Of a DNA stretch of 64,000 nucleotides, positions 1 to 12,297 are shown piece after piece (within the stretch, counting starts at the first letter, position 1; each line of letters opens with the position of its first letter). Location of the stretch: the NCBI GenBank assembly GCA_019022495.1, contig JAFEKR010000005.1, positions 2,914,001-2,978,000 of the forward strand, in the 5' to 3' direction. A program made the translations under genes and the position numbers. The notes under the pieces were generated by a model that was not told the origin of the DNA, did no database searches, and worked only from the letters and a program-made list of their open reading frames with translations. The stretch is from Epichloe hybrida (lineage: Eukaryota > Ascomycota > Sordariomycetes > Hypocreales > Clavicipitaceae).

Positions 1-927
1 TCGCCCGCGCTCAACAACAACGGATTCCCTCAGCAGCAGCAGCAAGCCCAGCAACAGTTCCACCAGGCTCAGCAAGAAACTCTGCGAGTGCAGGTTTCTC
101 CACCTCCAGAGAGCTATCAATCTCCGTACCACCAGTGCTCTCCCTCCAAGCGCTTTGATACGCCTGCGGAGGTAACGCCCCTGCCTCCCCCATCTGCCAA
201 TGCTTTCCGTCGTGGCCATAAGAAGGCCTCGTCACTTGCGCCTGTCAATAGTGCTTTGGCCGCTGTTGATGCTACTGCTGGTGACGCACTCAAGTCTGCA
301 GGTCCCAAGACGGCTTCGTTCCCTTTGACCCCCCTGACTGGAGGTTATGGTCCTGGCCAGGCCCGAGCTGGTGAGCATCCTGTTCGACAACCACGCGGAC
401 CTCCTTCATTGGATGAACTGAAATCCAAGCCAACCGCCAAACACGAGGGCAGCAAAAATTTTGCCGCTCGCACTCGCCGATCAGCTGTTGACAATCTTGT
501 TCGGGCTGGCTTGGAGCGCCGCAAGGGAACTAGCAGCTCGACGGGCAGCATGAGCCCCGTGTCGGAGACGGCGGAAGGATCTTACTCGCCCATCTTCGAC
601 GATGATTCGGACTCTGGACGAAGCGGATCTGGCAGCTTGATTGGCGAAGAGGAGTGCAACAGCTCACGAACCTCAGCTAGTGGTAGTTGGGGAGCTATTG
701 GCTCAGACCGACCCAGCTCGCGCTCAAAGGCTCGCGGAAGTGTCGAAAGTATTGGCAGCAACAGCCCGGTGCCTCTCGGCGAGGCTGAAAGTAGTTCTTT
801 TGCCAACGTCTTCAAGAAGAGTGCTCTGCGAGCCACCAAGGCCCAGGAGGCGGTCGGTACGCAACGCAAAGCTCCAAGACTGGTGCTCACTAGCGTCGAA
901 AAGCGAAGAGCTACGCCAGCTGCTTGA
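1..927 (+). CDS. 3' end of an unrecognised Gln/Ser-rich fungal protein (partial)
   Basis: The frame is open from base 1 and closes at TGA 925-927, so only the last 308 residues are in the window and the true start lies upstream. The first 30 residues are glutamine-rich. A better-ordered basic stretch follows around bases 380-530, including RQPRGPPSLDEL and HEGSKNFAARTRR. The rest is rich in Ser, Gly and acidic residues (bases 540-760), and the end is basic. No catalytic domain, membrane segment or signal peptide is visible. The composition suits a largely disordered regulatory or RNA/DNA-associated protein, but that is inference and I do not recognise the family. An internal GTG at 88 is not the start, because the same frame continues upstream. 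The gene converges on sepH. Confidence 0.75.
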   Translation, partial: SPALNNNGFPQQQQQAQQQFHQAQQETLRVQVSPPPESYQSPYHQCSPSKRFDTPAEVTPLPPPSANAFRRGHKKASSLAPVNSALAAVDATAGDALKSAGPKTASFPLTPLTGGYGPGQARAGEHPVRQPRGPPSLDELKSKPTAKHEGSKNFAARTRRSAVDNLVRAGLERRKGTSSSTGSMSPVSETAEGSYSPIFDDDSDSGRSGSGSLIGEEECNSSRTSASGSWGAIGSDRPSSRSKARGSVESIGSNSPVPLGEAESSSFANVFKKSALRATKAQEAVGTQRKAPRLVLTSVEKRRATPAA

Positions 928-2321
928 AGCCGGCGTAAAATGGTTGGCGGACAAGCTGTCTTTCAAGACGAGGATATTTCCTTACCCTTCTTCCCTCTGT
1001 CATTCTTACGACTTTACGCACTCGTGCCTCTTGATAACGACTGCTTTCGGACTTGCGGACCTGGCGTTTATTTTCTCATTCTTGCAAACTTGGTTTCATC
1101 TTCATTCTGCTTCGACTCCGCCAAAAACGACTTGATACGTTTTACGCTCGATTCCTGCCGCTTGAACGGCCTAGTGCACGGTTAGGGGAAGATCGCGTCG
1201 ACACGGTCTTCGCCATGAACCGGCAGGAAACAACTATTCTTACTTCAATTCACAGTCAATCATTAAAAGCGACTTTGTTACCGTCACGACATAGCAGGGG
1301 CTTGCCCCTTCAGTATCACTCGGACGTTTTTCACCGTTTTCATAATTTATTTTTCTTGATCAAGAAGAAGTGGAGACGGAAAATTGATTATACCACGACA
1401 CCAAAGAGACCATGGAAAAAGAGAGACGGGAGCTTAGGACCATGTGGGCTTCTTCCTTCCAAGGTGCTGCAATAGCTGCACTCGACTTGAACAATCTCAT
1501 TTGAACTTTGGTCTCCTGGGAGAGTCATGAATTGAGAAATGTGGGTGATTGGTTCTCAAATGTCAGATACCACCATCACCTTTTTGTTTCTTTTTACATT
1601 CATTGTGCATCCTCATATTTGCATCATTTTTCTGTCGGAATATCCTGCTTTTGGGGATCTGGACAAGTCGCACATCAATGTGCGGAGAAGAGGCTGCCGG
1701 ATGCAAAGGTGCGGCCAGGAGCCGAATGGGATTCCAGACGGAGGAACCCAATGGGGATGTGCGTCGTGATAGTTATAGTAATAGTGTCAGCCACAAGAAA
1801 GTTTTGATGGCAATCTACTCACTTCCTTGATTTCCGTATGTTTTTCACTTTGCGGTGGCACGTGCCTCGGTTCTGCTTAAGCAACTGCTTGCAACTGCTT
1901 CACCTAATTGTAATCCGTACCTTGCCTGATGTGTTGTTACACGCCGTGCCTTGAAACCACCCTACCCATGCTGTAGAAGTCCTGATGCCAAGGACCCGTG
2001 ATGTCCCGTTCTGCTCCTTGAGAGCCAAAACGTTCTTGTTCCAAGACGCAAAAAGCAACAAAAAAAAAAAAAACATTCAACACCGCATTCATCTTTAACT
2101 TGACCTGTGTACGTTGTACATGCGCCGGTTCCCCCCCCCCCCCCTTTTTCCAGTTTGCACCAATCATATATACATCAAAGTAGCGCGCATTCATTCATTG
2201 GCTACGCTAATCGCATGCCATTTTCCCCATTACTTCTTGCTCTTTTTTATTATTAGAGCCTTCGCAGTCCTTGACTTGACATGATAATCCTTTCACATCA
2301 TACATGGCCCGTCTTCACCCG
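928..2321. other. intergenic region between convergent genes
   Basis: This holds the 3' flanks of the partial upstream gene and of sepH. It contains an A14 run (2060-2073) and a C14 run (2131-2144). Several short open frames occur on both strands, but none has a recognisable domain or splice pattern. No gene is supported here. Confidence 0.6.
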
Positions 2322-5300
2322 TCATGATGACCATTTGAATTCACTTGGTGCTCTGGGCCGTCTCTTGGCCCCGGATGCATTCGTCACAGCCATACCATCC
2401 CTCGACGAAGTAGTATGCCTCGTCAGGCCAACGAGACCGCTGCCGTGGGAGATGCTTGTAGCCCCGCTGTTCTCCTTGTTACTCGTACTCCCATCGCTGC
2501 GGACAACCATAGGTGGGGCGGGATCGCCTCGCAGAACGGAAAATGGCGTCCCGGAAGGACGACTGGCAGCCAGAGACGTACGGGGAAGCCGACTCTTAGT
2601 TAGGAGGGGTACGCCTGTAGATGATGATTCCCCTGCGGTGGAGGCACCACTACTTATCGACGAGGTTGAGTCGCCGCTGACTCGGCGGGGGAGATGGGTC
2701 AAAGCCGCTCCCAAGATGCCCGAAGAAGTGCTGTCTCTGCTACGGGGGCGGTAGTAGATGGCGTCACGCTCGAGGGCGGAGGCGGCTGCGGCTGCGGTAC
2801 GGCGCGGGGAGGCAGCTACTTCGACGAAGGCGCCGTTGTTACCGGCGAGACTGGCACGACCGCGGTGGGTTGGTGTTTGTGGCACGGACATGGACGCCTG
2901 CAGGCTGGGAGGCGTGCAGCTTGTGTTGCGGCGAGTTCCTCGTCGCGAGGATGACGCTGAATTGACTTGGGAGGAGGCCGAGGATAGACTGCTGTCGTGG
3001 CGCAGAACCATGCCTGAGTTGCTGCTGATGTGGGATTTGACCAATTCGGCGGCCAAGTTGCGGACAAGGACGGCAGAATCCGTCTCAGCGAGGGTCTGAA
3101 TCGTGTCCATGAGTGACCGGACTTGTCTGCTGTTGAGTGTTCGTGAGCCGTCACCGCCGCCAAGTCCAGGCTCGCAGGCATCCATGATGATGCGAACGAG
3201 TCTGAGGAGATTAAGCCTGACGACAGGTTTCTTGTGCCCAAGACGCTGTGCGATGCCTGCAAACATTTCGGGCTTGGCGAGCGACGCTGCAATAGAAGGG
3301 CTGAGCCGGAGGAGCTTTAAAAGAGGCTCCAAAAGATTCGAATCAAAAGCGTTGAGCCTGTTTGTGCTGAAGCAGCTCACAATGGCGCGGGTGAAATTGC
3401 TGTCGGTCAAGTGGTTTTCCACATTGGCCGTCTCTTCCTGGAACCAGACCAAGATGGCATCAAGGGCCGTGACCTGCCAGTACTGATCGGTCAACAGCGA
3501 TACGTAAAAGTCGAGACCTTTGTTCTGCCATAGATATCGCCGCCCCTTTGACCCCGAGTGTGCCATGTCACACAGGATGGGCAGGGCGAACTCTTTGGGC
3601 GGACGATCGGTCTGCATAATTCTCAGCAACAGCGGGATAATGCCTCCCACGGCTGCGTCTTCCTGGCGCTCCTTACTCAGTCGACATAGGTTGAACAACG
3701 TATTTAAAACTTGGTTGCAGATCTCGCGGAAATGCTTCTGTGCCCTTTTCATGCCGTAGCTGAGCAAATCGATGAGAAATTCAATGGCATCAGCTGAGTG
3801 AAGCGACTCAATCGTCGTAGACAGCATCGAGAGATTCTTGATGAACTTGAGCATGGTGACTTGGTGAAGTGGTGTCATGCGCCGCAGATCTTTCAGCACG
3901 CTCTTCAAGACCTGCCGGTCAGCCACTACCTCCTTGACGTAGTTTTCTGCCTGACTAAAGAGGTAAAAGATGTTGACGATGCGCCCCTCTATGAGCTCAC
4001 CCAATTCATCCTCTCCTTCCTCATCCAAGACCCGATGCAGAACCAGGGCGAGGGGATACAAGATTTTGCTTCTGGAGAAGATTCGGCAAAAGTCATTTTT
4101 CGGCGTTGGTCCTTGGAGTTCAAAGACGTTCCATATGCCATTCACGCCAATCAGTACCAAGTCACGAGCACTGTCATAGTCCTCATCCAAGAACTCCACC
4201 AAGACGTTAAGACCACCAGCAGACACAAACATTTGGAGTGTCAGCGTAGATGTCTGATACATTTGTCGCACAAAGGCAGCAGCTTCGATCCTGATCTCGT
4301 TAGAGTACTGGCGTGCGGCGAATTTTGTGATGATGGGGATACCGCCCACGAAACACAGGTTTTCCTGAATTTCGACGTCGTCCAGAATAATCTGCGTCTT
4401 GTTCAGTTACTGGGCTCAGCAAAACAATCTAACCTGGTCGACAACTTACCGCGTTGACAACCTTGAGCAGCTGTAGAATCATAAACTGCCTGCTCTTTAC
4501 CGTGCAAGGTTCCAGAATCTCGAGAATGGGCAGCAGGCCATGTGCGCTGATGATGAGATTCTTGACCTCCTTGTTTTCCCACAATAATCCAAGCTAGAAT
4601 AAGATGCAGAGAGAAGCATTAGCCACGAGTCCACGGCCGTCTTTTTTTTTTTTTTTTTTTTTTCCTGAGCAACTCACCAAGTCCTCTGACAATTCTGACA
4701 ATACAGCGTCGCCCTCGGTGGTCTTCAACGAACTGACAAGGTCTTCGACCTTCTCAGCGAGACGAGCATGTCTGTCTCTTGCAATGTTCGCTTCGAGGTC
4801 CATTTCATCCCAACCAGGGTCCATAGAAGCAAATGGATCATACTCTTCTTCATCGTCTGCAAGCCATGAATTACTCGACATTTTAGACAGAAGCATAAGG
4901 CCTCCATCCTCAGAACCACGCTCACTTTCTTCCTTTTCAACCAGGGATCCATTGGTGCCGAAAACATCTGAAAAGTCCTCGTCATCATCTTCAGCAAACT
5001 TTTGAATTTCAATGGAAGAACGAGTGCGACGCATCGGACGATCGGGTAGTACCGAAGGTCTCGATGGTGGTCGTTTCCTTACGCTTCCGTCCGGAGCTTG
5101 CATGGATCGAGGAAGACTGGTCAAATCGGACGGATGGAATAGCTGCGGCGCATCAGTAGCACGGGAACCCTGGTACTGTCTTAGTTTCGAAATAGCAGAA
5201 ATGTTAGGCCATGGATTCTTTTCTCACCCTCCCGACAGCCTGATTCACTCGATTGAAGGCACTATCATTGTCAATGAACAAGTCCGAATAGTCTTCAACA

Positions 5301-7266
5301 CTTTGTTCCCGATAGACTACATCTGGGCGGACGGGCAACTCGAACTTGTTTGAACGATCCTTTGACGCAGACAGGAGCCCAGACTGGGCGATCGCTGCAG
5401 TGATGCCCTTCGCAGCGTTTGATCTCGTTCGCTGGTGAGATCTGACATCTCCGCTCGTTGCTGCTTTTCGGGGAACCGGCCGAAGCGTTTGCTCCTGGGT
5501 CTCGTCCCTTTGCTGCGCTGGTCCCTTGATTGTGAGCAGCTCCCCTTCGAAGTCGCCATCGTAGTTGTCCGTATCTATGGTCAGATCGTTGGTTGATGCG
5601 AACGCCTTGAGCTTGTCGCTGGATAACAAGCCCCCGAAATTGTCCTGAGGCTTCAAGTGCGGAAGGTGTAGTGCGCCTGGTGAGATGGCTGTAACGAAAT
5701 CGTCGTCCCAGTTGTCGTTATCTGCCAATAATGAGTCGGACATCGCGACATGTAAACGACATAAAAAGGAGGTTGTACTAGCGTACCAGGAAGCTCCACC
5801 GTCTTGAAGGCCTCAACCCCAAGTCTCGGCTTGGCCAGACCAAACGGACCCTTGGCGGGCGTGCCACCAACGAATCGAGAAGAAGATGCCGTGATGTCGG
5901 ATCCCGTTGAAGAGCGGAGGGCCGGTTCTGACGAGTTCAAAGCCTTGTTCCACTGTTTGACCTCTTCGACAGCCTGATTAAAATTGTCGGGTGCTTTGGA
6001 CACTGGCGCTTCTGCCCGACGGCAGCCGACAATCCAAGCATGCCTCAGCAGCTTACGAGCCGAGACACGCAAGTTGGGGTCCTTCTGGAAACACTGCATG
6101 AGGAAATCTCTTGCGGCCTGCAGTCAAGTCAATACATTGGTCGGTCACGGGATGGAGCCGACTTCCACCGAATAACTCATAGGTGAAATTCCCTCAGGCA
6201 GGGGAGGGTGATCGTCGTTGACAATGGCGAAAAGGGCTGGCATGGCTGCCAGGTTGTGATAGGGTGGTCTCCCTTGCAGCAATTCGATCACAGTACAGCC
6301 AACACTCCAGATATCTGAGGCCGAACTGGCGCCAGACAACTGGATGATTTCGGGGGCCATCCAGTACGGAGTGCCAACAACTTGAGCTTCCTTATCTTGA
6401 CCCCCAGCTAGCGTGCTGGTTGACACACCAAAATCTGCCAGTTTTACGGTACCATCTTTTGTAGTCAATATGTTGGCGCCTTTGATATCTCGATGGATTA
6501 CGCCTTGGTCGTGAAGGTACTGTAGGCCTTGAAGGACTTGAATCATGTAGACACCAACGAGGTTTTCTGGAAATTTGCCGTATGCCTTTACAATTGAGTG
6601 CAATGAGCCATTCTCACAGTATCTGAACAGTGTGAGTCTGTGAATCAGAGGGACAAGGAATGAGCACCACGTACTCCAAAATTATGTTGAGGCAATCCAC
6701 TGATTTGACAAAGCCAATGTACTTGACAATGTTGTCGTGCTGTTCTTGGTTAGGTACTTGAATGTGGGAGACACCTTCTTCTTTCAAAACCTACCAATAA
6801 GTTCTTGAGCAAGTCAATTTCACTCTGTTTGATATTGTCAGCTTTCTCCTCAACCGCGGCAACAAGCTGCAATTCCACCAACGCACCTCAATCATTCGCA
6901 ACTCGCTCTTGGGTAAATTCACGAGTTTGATCTGTTTCACGGCAACTGCCTCGCCAGTACTCCAGTTGAATGCCTTGTAGACGGAACCAAACGCTCCTTT
7001 GCCAATGCATGCCCCCAATCGCTAGACGGTTTGTCAGTCACTTCCATCTTTTGATTCTCACCCTATCTAGTGAAACACTTCCTTGGCAGATGCCAGTCTT
7101 GACATACGTAGTCTTTCAGTCCGGGATCTTGCACCGCCGAGGTATCTCGCTGCTTCTCTTTGCGGGAAGGCGTGCCGGGCATGGCAGATCGCTCTCGTGA
7201 GGCCACTACGGCGGCATGACCGCCTGGCCGGCCATTGTTGACGTGGTGCTGCCGCTCAGGCGGCAT
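2322..7266 (-). CDS. sepH: septation-initiation network protein kinase SepH (S. pombe Cdc7 type)
   Basis: Ser/Thr kinase of the septation initiation network, acting at the spindle pole body to trigger septum formation. Ten exons: 7266-7108, 7021-6887, 6824-6795, 6739-6675, 6622-6181 (or 6169), 6117-5787, 5721-5228, 5175-4678, 4593-4450, 4397-2322. This gives about 1457 aa, against about 1350 in Aspergillus SepH. The kinase domain is at the N terminus: glycine loop GKGAFGSV near residue 60, Lys82 in [15 protein letters not shown] with Asp about 175, DFG about 193, and a MAPE activation-segment end. An acidic, disordered middle follows. A helical armadillo-like region (residues about 720-1240) matches the SepH C-terminal half, and the tail is Ser-rich. 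Start: ATG 7264-7266; the longer frame opens only with GTG. The donor after exon 5 reads ATGAGT instead of GTGAGT (see findings). The intron at 4677-4594 holds a long A/T run. Confidence 0.93.
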
Positions 7267-9031
7267 AACTCTGAGTGGTGGTAAGTTCACTGCTCAGTGC
7301 GTGCCGCCGGCGGATATCGCCTGCACCGTAGCGCCTGGTGTTTATTTTGGTCGTTGAGAGGGCTCTGGTGCAAATCGACTTTCGACGGTGACGGCGGTAG
7401 TGAAGTCGAAAGCCGAAGATGGTTGCATCCCAAGCTCATGAGCCACCTGATTGTTTCGAGTTCCCAGCAACGGAATGAGCAAAATGTGACCGCAGTCTGA
7501 TCTAGAATGGAGAAACAGAGCCTTGCGTACAGTTGATACAAAAGCAAGCTTCAAGCTTTATCGACAACCGCCAAGAATCCAAACAAACGGCCTAGCAGCA
7601 CAAGGCTCCGTGCAGAAGAATATCGCTGAGAGGTAGCACTCGAGGTCGTGAGGGACGGAAGGGAGGAAGGAAGGAAGGCAGGCAGGCAGGCTAGCAAGGC
7701 AGAATTGGCTCCTCTTTTCCTTCGAATTTTAGGAAAACTACTGCGTATAATTTAGTCAGAACTCCACCAACAAAGTCTGGTAGAGAGGGGCGAGTGCGAG
7801 CCATTCCCAAGGGCATCGCGACATGAGGGGAGAGGGGAGGTCACGCACCATACCAGAATAACCTGGGTACGAAATCAAGAGAAGTTTTCGGGTCGAGAGT
7901 GGTGAAAGGAAGCAAGGTGGCCGAACGAGAGATGAGGCCCGGTCCAAGAGAACGGCGATGCGTCGGGATAGAGATAGGATGGAATGGGACGGCGGTTATT
8001 ATTACGGAGGGAGCAGGAGGTGGAGGAACATTGAAGCAACCAGCTGCCAGCGTGTTTGGCTGGTGTGGTGCGGTCTCGACGGGCAGTTACAGGCGGTGGC
8101 TTGCGGCCAGGGTTGACTTGAGGCAGCTGCGAGGGGGGCAGTCAAAGCCTGTTTAGTTAACCTCGAGACCTGCTAGGCTCAAAAACAACACTAAAAAACA
8201 CTGCCCGCCCTGCGACAATGGAAGTTGAGCCCACAGCTTGCCCAGCGCGAATCAGTGTCAAGATGGTTGTTGAGTCATGGGGGCCCCTGAGTCAACAAAA
8301 CAACTTGGTTGCTTCTTCAATGGCAGGACATGACATGACAGCTTTATTAAGAGGCCCAGAAACAAGACAAGGGTGGAAATGATATGTGAATGTTTACTTC
8401 TCCAGAGCTTATGATCGACAAGTAACCGTCCTTGTGCCCTCGTGCCCTTGTGCCCTCGTGCCCTTGTGCCATGACGACAGTGTTGCATGTGTGGTCTGTG
8501 GTCCTGATTCCACATGCAGGCAAGACATGTCAGTGGGTGGAGCCGAACATCCACGAGGGTCCCCAGATTCGATCCCGTTTTTGTACTCCGCGCAATCCTG
8601 ACAATCCGGGAGTTGGAAAATTACCTCTGAAGAAGTATCTGTCGGGGGGCAAGGACATTGCATTATTTATCAATGTCAAATGGCTCCATTGCTGCTGGCC
8701 GCATTCCATTCACATCATGCCAAATCGTCGACTGCAAAATCAAGCTGCCGTTGGCCATTCATGCATACGCGCTAATTTTACTTTTCAATGCGCCTGGGAA
8801 ACCAAGAACGTCAAATATACCCATCAAGATCAAGATCTGGCCCTCGCTGCTGTTCACATGAGGCGACTGTATAAATACACCTAGCACCGCATCGCCGTCC
8901 TCCATATGCATTACACAGTTCCCAATGCTCCGTCTTGGGCGAATGGGCGCAAGAAAAGAAAGAAATCCCCTCCCACTGATGATTTTATTGGAGCATGAGC
9001 ATCTGACAGCCCCCTATTTTGTTTTTAACAA
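7267..9031. other. sepH upstream region and 3' flank of the next gene
   Basis: About 1.76 kb without a supported gene. It would hold the sepH promoter and leader. Visible structure: a GGAA/GGCA microsatellite at about 7656-7691, and a tandem of GTGCCCTCGTGCCCTT-like units at 8432-8470. Open frames here are short and lack recognisable domains. Confidence 0.55.
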
Positions 9032-11064
9032 TCAAAACATGTCATTGCTTCGACTGCCATTTTGGTTCAAACTGTTGGCTCCTTGCCGGAGGATACGGCT
9101 GAGGCCCGCCTCAGCCCACCATCCGTCAGGAATGTCTTCTCTCCGCGCGAGGCTGCGCACGATGCGTTGCATGCCAGCCCAGTCGTCTTCTGCGGGAGAG
9201 GGACCGGCCGACGTGACTGTCTCTTGGTTTTGCTGTGGTCCATCAACGGCAATGCGCCCTGCTTCTTGGGCGGAGACGCCTTGTCGAGGAGGTAGTGGTT
9301 CATCCCAGGTCGGATGCTGAGTAGAGCGGGAAGCTGACTGCTGAGAGGAATCAGCCGAGGGGGGTAGCCTCATGGTGGATTCGTAGATTGTGAGGGATCC
9401 ATTCGGTGTGTTGATTCGTCTGGTTGTACGGCCCTCGCCTGGGTTTCTCGTCCTTTGCGAAGAGGGTACAGCGACCATGGAGAAAGGCTCCGCATCCATG
9501 CTGCCCATGTTGCCGAGGTATGGCTCTGACATGCCGTCGAGGTTGTAGTCGGGAACACGACTGGTGATGAGGTCCCTGACCTGTCCGTCTCTTACTTCCT
9601 GTCGGCGCCGACGAATTCGGAGATAGTCGGGATGCTCGTAGTCAGCCGTGTCCATTTCGTTGTCCGAACATTCGCACCCAGACTCGCACACGGTTTCCAC
9701 CTGTACTTCATCGACAATGCCGGGCGCAGTAGTCGGTGTGCCAGTGCCAGACGATGGGCCAGCCGTCTGCGACGCCGCCACCGAGGCGAATGAAGAACCG
9801 GCACTCGGCGGTTGAGGATCTGGTGTCAACGTTGACAGGAGCGTATCCCACACCTCCGGACTCAAGCTTCTGTCTCTGTCACCAAGACCATCGACGCCTC
9901 TTGTAGCACGCTGTGCGGGCATCTGTTGCCGGGCAGAGAGGCTGCGCACCAGGCGAGGCTGATTTCTAGCCATATTTCCCAGACGAGGACTCGGACGATC
10001 TCGCGGGGCCAGAGGTACGACGCGTGGCAACGTTGTTTCCACTCTGGTCACTGGTCTTCCGAACAACGAGGGGAGTGTCGTTGAAGATTCATAATCGGGT
10101 GAATGTCGCCCCGCGGCGTACTCAGAAGCTGCCGTTTGTTGCTATTCGTCCGTTAGCACAATTTCCACGATTCCTCCCCAAAAATGTCGAATGGCTTTGT
10201 TTCACTTACGCGTTCCGAACGTCCAGCTCGAGGCGGAGGCAGCGGAGGCTCAACCGACCACCATCCTAGATCAACGCCCTCCGTCATGTTTTCGGGGTCT
10301 CCCACTCTAGGAGGCGGAGGAGGCGGAGGAGGAGGGGGAGGAGGGGGAGGAGGGGGAGGAGAGTCTCGCCAGTTGGCGCCGAAGAGAGAGCTCATGCGTT
10401 CTTCAAGTCGTTCTCTGCGACGATGGTCACTTCCTGTCATCTCCCGTAAGGCTTCGCGAAACATTCCAGATCGACGGTCTGTCGCTGAAGTATCAGCTCG
10501 GTCCTGCTCTCGTGGAGATTCGACCCAAGGAAGAGAACGATCTCGTGAGTTTCGTGCGGTCCGTTGCATTGAACCATAGATGCGCACGCCGGCGCGTCTG
10601 ATGCCATTACGACGGTCGCGAATCTCTGATCGACTGGCAGGAATTCGCAGTTCGGGGTGGTGTGAAGGGTAAATTGTACCGTCCTTGGCGAAGTTCTTGT
10701 TTGACGAGACAGGCTTAGCTGGCTCAACGAATAGTCTGAAGCATGGAGACCTGTCAGTAACGTCGAGGATCGACGGCTGGTGCGTGATCTGGGGATGGAA
10801 TAGACTATTGCTCTCGCGGGTACAAACGCGACACTGAACATTGACTCTACGTTTCTTATGTGGGGACAGGAATTACATGAAAGCGTGCTAATGCGCAAAA
10901 GGGCGTCCAAGCGATGCAGAACACAGCAACAGAAACAATGTCGTGGGGGTTGGCAATGATGAATTCCGTGAGCGCGATGTATCGCCGCAATACAGCTGCC
11001 TGCGATCTGAGGCCATTTAGGCAACAAGTCGTACAAGAAGAAAGAGAACTTACGGAAGGCCCAT
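9032..11064 (-). CDS. conserved-looking fungal protein of unknown function with a polyproline run
   Basis: The model joins 11064-11054, 11006-10877, 10833-10210 and 10141-9032, giving 624 aa. The last intron (10209-10142, GTAAGT...TAG) is clear. The two 5' introns (47 and 43 nt) are less certain, and translation could start further in. Around residues 90-135 a basic, ordered-looking stretch contains KNFAKDGTIYP and SEIRDRRNGIRRAGVRIYG. A run of about 17 prolines follows (10313-10365), then a Ser/Pro-rich region with SPEVWDTLLSTLTPDPQPPS. The C terminus includes MQRIVRSLARREDIPDGWW. The predicted protein is mostly disordered and charged. The first exons contain a hydrophobic stretch that may be real sequence or mis-modelled leader. 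I do not recognise a characterised family. The proline run could bind SH3, WW or profilin partners, but that is inference. Confidence 0.75.
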
Positions 11065-12297
11065 GGTGTGTTGGAGTACAGCAATGGAACACCTGGGAGG
11101 ATGCAGTTGAATAAACGAGTCGCGATGCAATATATGCGCTGGTGGGCAGTGGCTGACGGGCGTGATAGTTGGATGGCGGCTAGTCACGATGGAGATGACC
11201 TGCGTCGCAGTTGCAGAAAATTCAACGCGACCAAGACAAAACAGACTATGGCTGGGAGAGAAAAAGAGCCAAGAAGGAAAACTAAAGACAAGATTCAACA
11301 AGGATCAACGGAATGAAACGCAGAGCCGACGAGTACCAAGAGAACAGAGCAGACTCGTGATAGACGCGGACGCGCAGGGCGTGATGGAGACGATGAGGAA
11401 GAGGGTTTGACAGAGGCGTTGGCAGAGGCGTTGGCAGAGGCGTTGGCAGAGGCGTTGGCAGATGCGGAGATTGGATCGCAAGAGTTTGGGATGGGAGAGC
11501 CGGGGAGGCACGCGCTGTACGGATCCGTACACGCTGCATGTACAGTTGTACACGCTTGTACACGCTTGGACACACCAACGCTTTCCGCCTTCCATCTTTG
11601 CTCACCACTTTGCCCACCCCACCCGCACCCGCCGCCGTCTCTGACACGTCTCATCAGGTCGCTGCAGCTGCAGGCAACAAGACAAGACAATGGACCACCA
11701 GCAGATGCAGGCTCTTGGCGCTAAAAAAAAAAAAAAAAAAAAAAAAAACCGGTACGCTACGGAGCATCTCGGCGTCATTTTTAGATCTGGAGGAAAGAAG
11801 GATCAAGCGGCTAACGCAAGTAAGGTGACGTCTTCGCGCAGTACAGAGTACATACTGTTAATAGTTTCCTGATGGAACCAAACCGGGCTGGGTTGGCTGG
11901 CTGTGGGGCTGTGGCGCACATGCGGGACCCCTATAGGCCATTGGGCCCTATCCCCTTTCAAAGGCCTGTGGCTGATACGGAGTACAAAGGTAGAAAGAAG
12001 CAAGGCGTAATATTACGAGTACATGGTTTCTGTGGCTGTGCTTGCTTGCTTGGTATCCATCATCAACTTCTTTGAACCACACAACTGTACTTAGACCTGC
12101 ATTGTCGCTATCAGCAGCTGTTCATCAGCACACTGCCTTGTCCACCACTAAGCGACTCAATATCTGTCAAGCCTTTGCTGCCATTCATGCGGTGCTCACC
12201 TCATTCTTCATAGCCCGACGGCCGCCCGCGTGCCAACTTGAACTTGACCGAGGGGGCTTTTTTCTTCTTGTCGTGACCCTTTTACTCCTCGCCCATC
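11065..12297. other. divergent promoter region
   Basis: The region lies between divergent genes. It contains a 12-bp tandem repeat, GGCAGAGGCGTT, about four copies at 11411-11464, repeated GTACACGC words at 11526-11575, an A26 run at 11723-11748, and TACGGAGTAC at 11976-11985. A pyrimidine-rich leader precedes the dihydrofolate synthase ATG. No gene is supported. Confidence 0.55.

Noticed and set aside
8540..8600. tRNA gene suggested by an ATTCGATCCC word
   Set aside because: It only partly resembles a B box, and no A box or cloverleaf could be built around it.
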